NCBI RefSeq assembly: GCF_022511585.1
Contig: NZ_JAKWBN010000006.1
Location: forward strand, 102,270-166,269
Origin: Shimazuella soli
GTDB taxonomy: Bacteria > Bacillota > Bacilli > Thermoactinomycetales > Thermoactinomycetaceae
Length of the DNA stretch: 64,000 nucleotides
Direction: 5' to 3'
Under the pieces are notes generated by a model that saw nothing but the letters and a program-made list of their open reading frames with translations, was not told the DNA's origin and searched no databases. The position numbers were made by a program, and so were the translations under genes. Numbering within the stretch: the first letter of the stretch is position 1; each line of letters opens with the position of its first letter. Shown one piece after another: positions 40,210-46,936 of the stretch.

Positions 40210-40648
40210 AAAACTCCGTGTCTATGTTGATACCAATATCTTTATCTCTTTGCTTGCATTTAAAAGCCAAAGAATGCGCCATTTTTTAGAAGTGGTGCAA
40301 AGGAAACACACTTTATTACTGTCTACAGCTGTTTTAGATGAGATTGATGAAGTATTGTCGAGAAGATTCCCAAAAGCGATACCTTTAGTGAGTCGAATGC
40401 TCCGTTATCTTCAATATGAATTGATCCCCACTCCTGCTCCTAATGATTCCATATACAAACAGATTGTAAAACAATTGCCGCCGATCAAAGACCCAGATGA
40501 TGTCATTATCTTTGTTGGTGCGTGGATTGGTAAATCAGATGTGATTGTTTCCCATGATAAAAAGCATTTTCATACAAAAGAAGTAAAATCTGTATTTACG
40601 GTGATGACAGTTTATGATTTTTTGTTAATATATGATGTAAATCCCTAA
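40196..40648 (+). CDS. PIN-domain toxin (VapC-like)
   Basis: A 150-residue PIN nuclease. Acidic residues expected at the metal site are seen in YVDTNIFISLL, in TAVLDEIDEVL, and in IKDPDDVIIFVGAW and VSHDKKHF. It starts at TTG 40196 inside the antitoxin gene with GGAGG about 11 nt upstream. It probably cleaves RNA when free of the antitoxin; the target is unknown. Confidence 0.85.
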   Translation: MEKNKKLRVYVDTNIFISLLAFKSQRMRHFLEVVQRKHTLLLSTAVLDEIDEVLSRRFPKAIPLVSRMLRYLQYELIPTPAPNDSIYKQIVKQLPPIKDPDDVIIFVGAWIGKSDVIVSHDKKHFHTKEVKSVFTVMTVYDFLLIYDVNP

Positions 40649-40664
40649 AATTTACTTATATTGC

Positions 40665-40696
40665 CATATAAAATAGACAATTACCTATTTTATATG
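40665..40696. promoter_or_regulatory. Perfect 12-bp inverted repeat overlapping a promoter
   Basis: CATATAAAATAG (40665-40676) and CTATTTTATATG (40685-40696) are perfect arms with an 8-nt spacer. A promoter-like pair TAGACA (40674-40679), 18 nt, TAAAAT (40698-40703) overlaps it, so it may be an operator of the DUF4309 gene. There is no T-run for a terminator. Confidence 0.55.
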
Positions 40697-40747
40697 ATAA
40701 AATAATTCAGTAATAAACAAAATAATCGAACAACAAGGGATGTAATG

Positions 40748-41338
40748 ATGCGAAATTTTACAAAAATCTTAGTTACTACCGCTCTTGCGGTAGGAGTGAC
40801 GATTACGGGTTTAGCACCATTAACCTATGCTGCTCCATTTACAAAACAAGTAGAACCAGAACAAGATCATAGAACTACTATCTTGCAGACGGAACAGCTG
40901 GCTACACAAGGAAAAGCAATCAACAGTGAAGACTTTGCGATAGGTACAAAGGGGCAGGATATCCAAAAACAGTGGGGAAAGCCTGATCCAGAAAGCTCCA
41001 GTGAAGATGCATATACGTACAGCAAACGAAACATAGCGTTTTTCTTATCCAATGGTCTGGTTACTCACATCGTCTCCTATGACAAACGATACGAGCCCAT
41101 CACCTATAAAGAAGTGAAAAAAACATTAGGTGAACCATCCAAAGAAACAAGGGGCGATGATGGTGTTTATACCACTTATGAGTGTGGAAGAAAACTGCTT
41201 GTCATCTCTTATTACTACGATAAGACAGGAAAAAATCCAGATACGATAAACCAAGTTGTCGTGATGAATCAATACAAAGATATGACAACTGAAGAAAAAC
41301 AGCAATATAGGTTGAAATGGCCTTCTTTGTTTAAATGA
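40748..41338 (+). CDS. Exported DUF4309 (YjgB-like) protein
   Basis: A 196-residue secreted protein with a signal peptide ending near LTYAAP. The mature part has the DUF4309 layout: IGTKGQDIQKQWGKPDPESSSEDAYTYSKRNIAFFLSNGLVTHIVSYDKRYEPITYKEVKKTLGEPSKETRGDDG. The function of the family is unknown. ATG 40748 gives the best spacing to AAGGGA; ATG 40745 is possible. A palindromic operator candidate lies just upstream. Confidence 0.85.
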   Translation: MRNFTKILVTTALAVGVTITGLAPLTYAAPFTKQVEPEQDHRTTILQTEQLATQGKAINSEDFAIGTKGQDIQKQWGKPDPESSSEDAYTYSKRNIAFFLSNGLVTHIVSYDKRYEPITYKEVKKTLGEPSKETRGDDGVYTTYECGRKLLVISYYYDKTGKNPDTINQVVVMNQYKDMTTEEKQQYRLKWPSLFK

Positions 41339-41369
41339 GAACCCTGAAATGAAAATGGATGAATTAAAC

Positions 41370-41400
41370 AATCCCCCTTCTACTCTAAGAAGGGGGATTT
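41370..41400 (+). terminator. Terminator after DUF4309 gene (bidirectional)
   Basis: A 12-bp stem AATCCCCCTTCT (41370-41381) / AGAAGGGGGATT (41388-41399) followed by T-rich sequence. It can also serve the minus-strand GC-rich transcript arriving from the right. Confidence 0.85.
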
Positions 41401-41608
41401 ATATGGTATTGCATTATTTACTCGGGGTACAGCATATGAATTAGCTGCACCGTACGGTCCCCGCTGGCCGCGGCCGACTCATCTCGAGGAGGTCGGTCGC
41501 GGTCAGCGGTACCTAATCTAGGTCCTTACCGCCCGGGTGTCACCACGGGCTCAACGTCTTCGCATCGTTTCCTTTCGGGTAGATAGCGGATACGTATGAT
41601 AAGATAAT
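41400..41608 (-). ncRNA. GC-rich structured minus-strand transcript with tiny ORFs
   Basis: Downstream of a consensus minus-strand promoter, the roughly 200-nt GC-rich stretch encodes no normal gene. Reading the minus strand: GAAAGGAAACG then ATG-CGA-AGA-CGT-TGA (MRRR, 41551-41565), a hairpin GCCCGTGGT/ACCCGGGC, a long stem with arms CCGCTGACCGCGACCGAC and GTCGGCCGCGGCCAGCGG (about 41464-41512), and a second ORF MSRPRPAGTVRCS (41441-41482) whose ATG lies at the loop of that stem. This looks like a leader/attenuator or a regulatory RNA; it runs into the bidirectional terminator. Confidence 0.5.
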
Positions 41609-41611
41609 TTT

Positions 41612-41640
41612 ATTATAATTATGAATATACAGATTGTCAA
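41612..41640 (-). promoter_or_regulatory. Full-consensus sigma-A promoter, minus strand
   Basis: TTGACA (41635-41640), a 17-nt spacer and TATAAT (41612-41617), all matching consensus, pointing into the GC-rich transcript at 41400-41608. Confidence 0.8.
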
Positions 41641-41645
41641 TTAAT

Positions 41646-42047
41646 TTATTTTCCTCGAATTTGACTCCACATCGTAACCATATCGATCCAACCTCGGTGT
41701 TCGGTAATTCTCCCATCGACTACACGGTATTGACGGTAGAGGGTAACATCAATGGTATTGCCAGTTGGTGCAGTTCCAAAGAACATCCCTTGATGTGTCC
41801 CTTTTACATTCATTCTGACCAGCACTTTATCGTCTTTTGCCATGATCTCTTCGATGGTATAGCCTTTACCAGAAAAGGATTCCAATATGGTGGCAGCAAA
41901 CTTTTTTAACCCTTCTTTCGATTGGTAAGTAAGTTCTTGATAATCCTCCGATAAAAATCGATCGATACAATCAAAGTCATTTTTGTTCCAAAATTGCTCC
42001 ACAAACGCCCTTACTACTTCTACATTTTGCTGTTCTACTGTATTCAT
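41646..42047 (-). CDS. SnoaL-like ester cyclase family protein
   Basis: A 133-residue NTF2-fold protein (VRAFVEQFWNKNDFDCIDRFLSEDYQEL ... ATILESFSGKGYTIEEIMAKDDKVLVRMNVKGTHQGMFFGTAPTGNTIDVTLYRQYRVVDGRITEHRGWIDMVTMWSQIR), typical of SnoaL-like polyketide cyclase or ester cyclase proteins. The substrate is unknown. The start at 42047 is preferred over 42056, which lies within the AAAGGAG ribosome binding site. A truncated paralog lies immediately upstream. Confidence 0.85.
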   Translation of the reverse strand: MNTVEQQNVEVVRAFVEQFWNKNDFDCIDRFLSEDYQELTYQSKEGLKKFAATILESFSGKGYTIEEIMAKDDKVLVRMNVKGTHQGMFFGTAPTGNTIDVTLYRQYRVVDGRITEHRGWIDMVTMWSQIRGK

Positions 42048-42083
42048 CCAAAACATCTCCTTTGGGTTTTTATTTTTCTATCA

Positions 42084-42380
42084 TTAGCCTTGGATTTGAG
42101 GTAAAAGGGTACCAGTGTCAAACCAGCCTTTATGTTTGATTATCTTTCCATCTACTACTTGGAATTCGCGATATTGGGTTATTTGTACTGATTTTTTGGT
42201 AGGTGCGTTTCCAGCGAAAACTCCATCATGTACAGCAGTGATGATGATTCTTGCTATTGCTTTTTCTTCTCGGACAAAAACTTCATCAATTTCATATTCT
42301 CGATTGGTGAATGCTTCGGCTATTTGCGGAGAGAAAAACTGATCTGTCTCATTTAGTGTGTTTTCATTTGCTCGATCTTG
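42084..42380 (-). pseudogene. 5'-truncated SnoaL-like ester cyclase paralog
   Basis: The minus-strand frame ending at TAA 42084 reads AFTNREYEIDEVFVREEKA, then AHDGVFAGNAPTKK-like and QYREFQVVDGKIIKHKGWF sections, paralleling residues about 48 onward of the adjacent ester cyclase. The first 45 or so residues and any start are missing; upstream the frame runs into the + strand SRPBCC fragment. It is interpreted as a decayed tandem duplicate. Confidence 0.7.
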
Positions 42381-42797
42381 AATAAATGCAGTTACTGGGA
42401 TGCGATCACTGATCCAGAGAAAACGTCGAAGTTTTGGTTCAACTGTGCAGTGCGGTCTACTTGGGAAGAGGAATCCTCCTTTGAGCTATGGAATCAAGAT
42501 GAGAAAAAAGCGGAAGGTATCATCTTAGACATTGCCCCTCCGCACAAACTTGTGCTGAGTTTCCGATTTCATTCTTTTCCAGGCACAGAAAAAGACACTC
42601 CATCACGCATCACATGGGAAATACAAGAACATGAAGCGATCCCGGGTACCACGCTTGTGACGGTGATTCATGATGAATTTGCACAAGCGGAAAATACAGC
42701 AAAGATCTTGGAAAATGGGTTGCCAATTGTCATTTCTGGTTTAAAAACTTTGTTGGAAACAGGGGAACCGCTAGCTAGTAAGGAAAATTCACGGTAG
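42378..42797 (+). pseudogene. 5'-truncated SRPBCC/AHSA1-family gene
   Basis: The frame (DAITDPEKTSKFWF ... STWEEESSFELWNQDEKKAEGIILDIAPPHKLVLSFRFH ... SRITWEIQEHEA ... TLVTVIHDEF ... GLPIVISGLKTLLETGEPL) is an AHSA1-like SRPBCC domain lacking its first roughly 20 residues, where a TPEKVW-type strand and helix would be. No ribosome binding site precedes the TTG at 42378. It meets the truncated ester cyclase head-to-head, so one deletion may have removed both 5' ends and the shared promoter region. Confidence 0.7.
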
Positions 42798-42798
42798 C

Positions 42799-42832
42799 AA
42801 AAAGCCTCTTAGATTCTCCTAAGAGGCTTTTA
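42799..42832 (+). terminator. Terminator after SRPBCC fragment
   Basis: A 13-bp stem AAAAGCCTCTTAG / CTAAGAGGCTTTT. Confidence 0.85.
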
Positions 42833-43027
42833 TGTATAGGAAAACAACTATGCTTAGACTCTATTCTGCTGGATAAGGGATAACACCATAGCTGTTAAGT
42901 TAATTTCAAAATAGTTCCTCAAAATAAAATGGTTTATTTTATTTTTAGAAGATTATAAAATAAGGGAGCACAGGTAATCCCCTATTGTATTGGCCTAGAA
43001 GAAAAGAGAAATCTAGAAAATCTCACC

Positions 43028-44254
43028 ATGCCGCGATCGGCACAACCGAAGATCTACAAGACCTACTCCTTAGGAGCAATGGTGAAACTTCCAAAAATTT
43101 CATGGCTGGAAGGCCGCTCAACACAGGCAAGGCGGTCACTGCTGATCCTCAGCATCGCCTCGATCCTGCTATCATCGATGGGACAGCTTGTATTCCCTGG
43201 ACTGGGAATCAAGCTGGAAAAACAAGGCCATATCTTCCATTTGGGTTTGATCCTTATGGATGTTATGGCTTCTCAGATTGTGTTCACTCTGTTCGTACGG
43301 CGTTTGATCAGACGCTGGGGAGCCAAACACCCAGTACAGGTATCGCTACTGATCACTGTGGTACCTAGTGTACTGCTAGTCATCGCAATGCAGTACGGCA
43401 ACTTGCTCTGCTACTATCTGGCATTTGGCACCTCCCCAGGTATTGGGAGCCTATGCTCAACGATCGTTTCCCTAATGCTTCGCAAGCAGCTCGGTGAAGA
43501 TCACATCAAGGGAACCAGCCAGATTGGTCTTCTCACAACACTGGCAACGGCTGGCTGCACGTATCTGGGCTTTCAGGCACCTATGTTTATCTGGGTGATC
43601 ATGAACGCAGTGCTCCAGTGGGCCATTGCGTTCATGCTGTGCTTCTGCCTCCCAGATGCCGACGAACCCAAGGAGCAGTCGCTGAAGGGCATGCTGCGTG
43701 ATCCAGCAACGCGCATTAATGCCGGAAACTTCTGCATGCTGTTTGTGCTCTACTGTTTTGGCAAGCTGCTGCCGATCGCTGAGGTAGTGGACGAAAAACA
43801 CGTGGATGTCCTGCTTCTGATGATCTCACTGCTGTCAGGGATGGCTCAGGTCACTTTGAGCAGTTATGTCAATAAGTACCGGTCGATGAGCAGCTGGATC
43901 ATTCTGATCTGCCGATGCTGCGTGTGGGTTGGTCTTGGTCTGATCCTGTTCAGCGGAGGTTCATGGATTACGATCGGCATCGGTGGCGCCCTTTGGGCCT
44001 TGGGGCTTTGCAGTAATTCCATCGTCAGGCACGCGAGCTACGCCAACGCGTCAGACAGGGTGTTGGGCGGCACTCTCCCTAATGTGAACTGGAACATCTC
44101 AGGACTCATTGGAGGAGCCTACATTTGGCTCGCGGAGTCTGCCCATGTTTCCCACCGAACTGCTATGGATTGGCTCCTTGTTCCTGCGGGGATTTCCATC
44201 TTGTGCGCGGTGGTTACTCGGAAGCTTCACAAATTGCCGCCTAAGGACGAGTAG
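43028..44254 (+). CDS. MFS-like multi-pass transporter, GC-rich islet gene
   Basis: A protein of up to 408 residues with about 12 hydrophobic segments and an MFS-like basic loop (FVRRLIRRWGAKHP) after the second or third segment; Cys-rich membrane helices (MLCFCLP, CRCCVWVGLG). The substrate is unknown. The start is uncertain: ATG 43028 lacks a clear Shine-Dalgarno, whereas ATG 43079 or GTG 43082 has AGGAG close by. Composition and codon use are GC-richer than the neighbours, and a long GC-rich hairpin follows, so it belongs to the islet class and was probably acquired. Confidence 0.75.
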   Translation: MPRSAQPKIYKTYSLGAMVKLPKISWLEGRSTQARRSLLILSIASILLSSMGQLVFPGLGIKLEKQGHIFHLGLILMDVMASQIVFTLFVRRLIRRWGAKHPVQVSLLITVVPSVLLVIAMQYGNLLCYYLAFGTSPGIGSLCSTIVSLMLRKQLGEDHIKGTSQIGLLTTLATAGCTYLGFQAPMFIWVIMNAVLQWAIAFMLCFCLPDADEPKEQSLKGMLRDPATRINAGNFCMLFVLYCFGKLLPIAEVVDEKHVDVLLLMISLLSGMAQVTLSSYVNKYRSMSSWIILICRCCVWVGLGLILFSGGSWITIGIGGALWALGLCSNSIVRHASYANASDRVLGGTLPNVNWNISGLIGGAYIWLAESAHVSHRTAMDWLLVPAGISILCAVVTRKLHKLPPKDE

Positions 44255-44307
44255 GACGAGCTGGTGCGACAGACTAAACAAACGAGTAGAAAGGCTGAAT
44301 ATTAGGG

Positions 44308-44354
44308 GATTGCCCGATGACCCACTAGTCCAACAGGGCTTGGGTCATCGGCAA
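44308..44354 (+). terminator. GC-rich hairpin after the MFS-like gene, no U-tract
   Basis: TGCCCGATGACCCA (44309-44322) pairs with TGGGTCATCGGCA (about 44340-44352) with one bulge. AAATATGG follows, with no T-run. Confidence 0.65.
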
Positions 44355-44401
44355 ATATGGTAAGGGTAAACGGCATTCGGTTCAGGCAACACAAAAGCAC
44401 T

Positions 44402-44776
44402 CTATATCTTACCTCGACCACTTGATTCCTCCATCAAGTCACCAAAAAGCTCTGTTGTTTCATCTATGTTGTTCTCTCTGTGTTTTTTGGCAATATGTTT
44501 TCCTTCATCGATGATTTGTTCAAAGGCATGCTTCACATTTTTCCGATTTTTACGGAATTCTTCTACTAAATCTTCAGTTGGTATTCCTTGTTTCAGTAAA
44601 TCTTCTAAAATCAGGTCGGAGAAATCAAAGAAGTGATCTTCATCTACAGGACGAATAACTAGTTCACCATCTTTTAAGATACAATCAACTTCCGTTTTGA
44701 TTTGGAGTTTGTTAAAGAAGGATTGTGGAATGGTAATTTGTCGCTTGGAAGATACTTTAATTCTTTTTCTTTCCAT
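44402..44776 (-). CDS. AbrB/SpoVT-type protein with long C-terminal helix
   Basis: A 124-residue protein with an N-terminal AbrB fold (MERKRIKVSSKRQITIPQSFFNKLQIKTEVDCILKDGELVIRPV) and an acidic-basic helical C-terminus (EDLLKQGIPTEDLVEEFRKNRKNVKHAFEQIIDEGKHIAKK). The start at 44776 follows GGAGGAGG; an earlier in-frame ATG lies within that site. It is downstream of, and in the same direction as, the three decapeptide genes and the HTH-TPR regulator, 57 nt after the last peptide, so it may be part of that operon or its first target. No toxin gene adjoins. Confidence 0.8.
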   Translation of the reverse strand: MERKRIKVSSKRQITIPQSFFNKLQIKTEVDCILKDGELVIRPVDEDHFFDFSDLILEDLLKQGIPTEDLVEEFRKNRKNVKHAFEQIIDEGKHIAKKHRENNIDETTELFGDLMEESSGRGKI

Positions 44777-44833
44777 CAGAGAAGCCTCCTCCAAAGAAAA
44801 AAGAACAAATTACATATGTTTCTTGTGTTATTA

Positions 44834-44866
44834 TTATTGATCATCAGGCGGTCCTGGGAAGTCCAT
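44834..44866 (-). CDS. Decapeptide gene 3 (MDFPGPPDDQ), candidate signalling peptide
   Basis: A complete 11-codon ORF, ATG at 44866 to TAA at 44834-44836, reading MDFPGPPDDQ. A Shine-Dalgarno (AGGAGAT) lies about 7 nt upstream. It is the third of three near-identical tandem peptides and the most divergent at the C-terminus (DDQ rather than DAD). There is no hydrophobic leader. Confidence 0.8.
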   Translation of the reverse strand: MDFPGPPDDQ

Positions 44867-44918
44867 TTTTTTATCTCCTATCATTTAATCTCAAAAACAA
44901 TGGGGCAATCTAATCTAA

Positions 44919-44951
44919 TTAATCAGCATCAGGTGGTCCTGGAAAGCTCAT
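44919..44951 (-). CDS. Decapeptide gene 2 (MSFPGPPDAD), candidate signalling peptide
   Basis: A complete 11-codon ORF, ATG at 44951 to TAA at 44919-44921, reading MSFPGPPDAD. GGGAGGT lies about 7 nt upstream. It sits 50 nt after peptide gene 1 and 52 nt before peptide gene 3, on the same strand. Confidence 0.83.
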   Translation of the reverse strand: MSFPGPPDAD

Positions 44952-45001
44952 TTCTATGTACCTCCCATCATTAATGGTTTTAAAAACAATAATTCATTTA
45001 T

Positions 45002-45034
45002 CTAATCAGCATCAGGTGGACCTGTGAAATCCAT
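45002..45034 (-). CDS. Decapeptide gene 1 (MDFTGPPDAD), candidate signalling peptide
   Basis: A complete 11-codon ORF, ATG at 45034 to TAG at 45002-45004, reading MDFTGPPDAD. It starts 2 nt after the regulator stop codon; its Shine-Dalgarno AGGAGG is made of the last two Arg codons of the regulator, followed by the TAA. This coupling ties peptide production to regulator translation. The consensus over the three is M-[DS]-F-[PT]-GPPD-[AD]-[DQ]. None has an export leader, so secretion would need an oligopeptide exporter or lysis. Confidence 0.85.
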   Translation of the reverse strand: MDFTGPPDAD

Positions 45035-45036
45035 TT

Positions 45037-46335
45037 TTACCTCCTATTTTCACTGTAGATTTGATGATACTCATCCAACAGTTCATAGTATTTTGTTCGA
45101 TTGGAATCTCGATAACAACTAGCAATTTTCAAGAGTAGGTTTCTAATATTTCCTTGTTTTCCAAGTCGCTTATAGTTTTCGAGCGATTCTTCATAAACTT
45201 TTCTGGCTTTTTCTATTTTTTCATATTGAATGTAGTAGTCCCCAACACATTCTAATGATTCAGCTAATACTATCTTATTTGAAATTTCCTTCGATTTGTA
45301 GATAGCAGTAGTAAACATTTCATATGCTTTTTGAGAAGCGTTAACGTGTTGGTACAATTTCCCCATTTGGATAAAGATTTTTGGAACGAAAAACTTATTT
45401 TCCATGTGTGAACCCATTTTTATAGCAGATTGAAAGCAAACTTCTGCATTTTGAATTTCATTTTGTTGTTGGTAACACTCCCCTAAGGCTACCCACAGAT
45501 AACTAGCGTGATCATACATCCGATTTATTCTAGCCATTATAAGGCCTTCAGTAGCTAGTGTTACCGCTTGTTCAAATCTGGATAGCTTGGTTAAAAGCCT
45601 TGTCTTTATTTCATACATACTAAGAATAACTTGTCGACTGTCAATATTATTTCTATTTGCCCATAAATCCTCTATTTCCAGCAATGCTTCCTCATAGCGT
45701 TTTAACTCTTCTAAATAGATAACTTTACTAATCAGTAAGTAGTGATAGATATGTTGTTTTTCACCTTCTTTATAAAAACTGTCGAGTCCTTTTGCTGCAA
45801 ACTCCATCGCTTTATCTGCACAATCTTCATAAAAACTAATTCTTCCTAATGCATGATAACTTGCAGGAATAAAGTTATATTTTCGTAGTTCTGGGTCATC
45901 GTTTTCCACAACTTGCTGATAGACTACTTTTGCTTTTTCTTTTTTTCCTTTGCATTCCCAATATCTCGCCTTTAAATACAGTGCCCAAATACGATGGTAT
46001 TCGCTTTCCGGCTTTATTTTCCGAAGTTCTTCCCATGCTTCATCAGGGGAGACCATGTTAAGGTGGTTTTCAATCGAGAGCAGTTTTAACGCGATATCTA
46101 CTTCATCTGCTTCGTCGGCTTCCGTTTGGTATTTTTGAATTTCAACTCCAAGTTGTTCGCATAAGAAGATGACTTTTTCCCTGCTGACGGAAACACTTCC
46201 CCTTTCCATTCTGCTGATCGTACCAGTGGACAAAAACCCTTCTAAGGTAAGGTCTTCTTGGCGGTATCCTTTTTTCTTTCTCGCTTCTCGTATCTCGGAA
46301 GCTAATTCCGCAGTGACATAGAGATGAGTTTTCAT
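45037..46335 (-). CDS. HTH-TPR (RRNPP-like) regulator, putative peptide receptor
   Basis: A 432-residue protein with an N-terminal XRE-type helix-turn-helix (residues about 10-65: ASEIREARKKKGYRQEDLTLEGFLSTGTISRMERGSVSVSREKVIFLCEQLGV) and then about 350 residues of TPR-like helical hairpins (ALYLKARYWECKGKKEKAKVVYQQ, LGRISFYEDCADKAMEFAAKGLDSF, YLWVALGECYQQQNEIQNAEVCFQSAIKMG, IFIQMGKLYQHVNASQKAYEMFTTAIYKS, VGDYYIQYEKIEKARKVYEESLENYKRLG). This is the architecture of the RRNPP peptide receptors (PlcR, NprR, PrgX type). The start ATG 46335 follows GAGGTGTTG. The three peptide genes abut its 3' end, and a promoter and inverted repeat lie upstream. Binding of those peptides is inferred from position. 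Confidence 0.88.
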   Translation of the reverse strand: MKTHLYVTAELASEIREARKKKGYRQEDLTLEGFLSTGTISRMERGSVSVSREKVIFLCEQLGVEIQKYQTEADEADEVDIALKLLSIENHLNMVSPDEAWEELRKIKPESEYHRIWALYLKARYWECKGKKEKAKVVYQQVVENDDPELRKYNFIPASYHALGRISFYEDCADKAMEFAAKGLDSFYKEGEKQHIYHYLLISKVIYLEELKRYEEALLEIEDLWANRNNIDSRQVILSMYEIKTRLLTKLSRFEQAVTLATEGLIMARINRMYDHASYLWVALGECYQQQNEIQNAEVCFQSAIKMGSHMENKFFVPKIFIQMGKLYQHVNASQKAYEMFTTAIYKSKEISNKIVLAESLECVGDYYIQYEKIEKARKVYEESLENYKRLGKQGNIRNLLLKIASCYRDSNRTKYYELLDEYHQIYSENRR

Positions 46336-46385
46336 ATCAACACCTCAAAAAAAATTTTTTGGATAGTTTGTATGACAAACGCTTA

Positions 46386-46413
46386 ATTTTAATGAAGCGT
46401 ATGCTGTTTACAA
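46386..46413 (-). promoter_or_regulatory. Candidate promoter of the HTH-TPR operon
   Basis: On the minus strand TTGTAA (46408-46413), a 16-nt spacer and TAAAAT (46386-46391), about 50 nt upstream of the regulator start. Confidence 0.45.
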
Positions 46414-46423
46414 AGAAGTCTCA

Positions 46424-46454
46424 TTAAAATTCGGGCTTTTCCCCGGAATTTTAA
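46424..46454. promoter_or_regulatory. Inverted repeat upstream of the HTH-TPR regulator, candidate operator
   Basis: TTAAAATTCGGG (46424-46435) and CCCCGGAATTTTAA (46441-46454) are inverted with a single-base bulge and a 5-nt centre. A related half-site TTAATTTTAA overlaps the -10 region. It lies between the regulator and the divergent gene at 46564, so it could control both. Confidence 0.5.
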
Positions 46455-46563
46455 CGGTTTTCATAGGTTATTATTCTTTGTTGGAATTAATTTCATAATT
46501 GGTAAAATTCATTATACTATGCGAAGATGTGCTTGAAAATCATATTTTTTAGGAGGTATTTCG

Positions 46564-46866
46564 ATGATTCAATTACAAATCACAGGAGAAGTAGCAGAAG
46601 TACAAGCTTTTGTCCACTATTTGGGAGAACAGCCTATGTTTCAAGTAGAGGAGAAAGAAGAAGAGAAGGGGTATGATCATGATTATTTTTCGCTCACTTG
46701 CGTGGTGAAAACAAGTCTATTAAAGCCATCTTTGCGGACTGTACATAAAGTGCATCTTGTCACCCCTGATCGAAAAAATATGGTGATTGAGCTGTTAGAT
46801 GCGAAAGTGAAGAAGGTTGGAAGCAGTGTGACCATCACAGGTCGAAGCTACGATATTTTTACTTGA
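46564..46866 (+). CDS. Small DUF3970-like hypothetical protein
   Basis: A 100-residue soluble protein (MIQLQITGEVAEVQAFVHYLGEQPMFQVEEKEEEKG ... VHLVTPDRKNMVIELLDAKVKKVGSSVTITGRSYDIFT). The N-terminal IQLQITGEVAEVQAFV resembles DUF3970-type proteins, but this is a weak assignment. TTAGGAGG lies 8 nt upstream of the ATG. It is divergent from the HTH-TPR regulator with the inverted repeat between them. Confidence 0.65.
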   Translation: MIQLQITGEVAEVQAFVHYLGEQPMFQVEEKEEEKGYDHDYFSLTCVVKTSLLKPSLRTVHKVHLVTPDRKNMVIELLDAKVKKVGSSVTITGRSYDIFT

Positions 46867-46891
46867 GATAGAATATTATTCAAATTATAAT
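46863..46891 (+). promoter_or_regulatory. Promoter of islet gene at 46937
   Basis: TTGAGA (46863-46868), a 17-nt spacer and a perfect TATAAT (46886-46891); the -35 overlaps the stop codon of the preceding gene. Confidence 0.7.
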
Positions 46892-46936
46892 TATTTTGCC
46901 CTCCTATCTGAACAGGAAAGAGAGCTGCAAGAGCTG

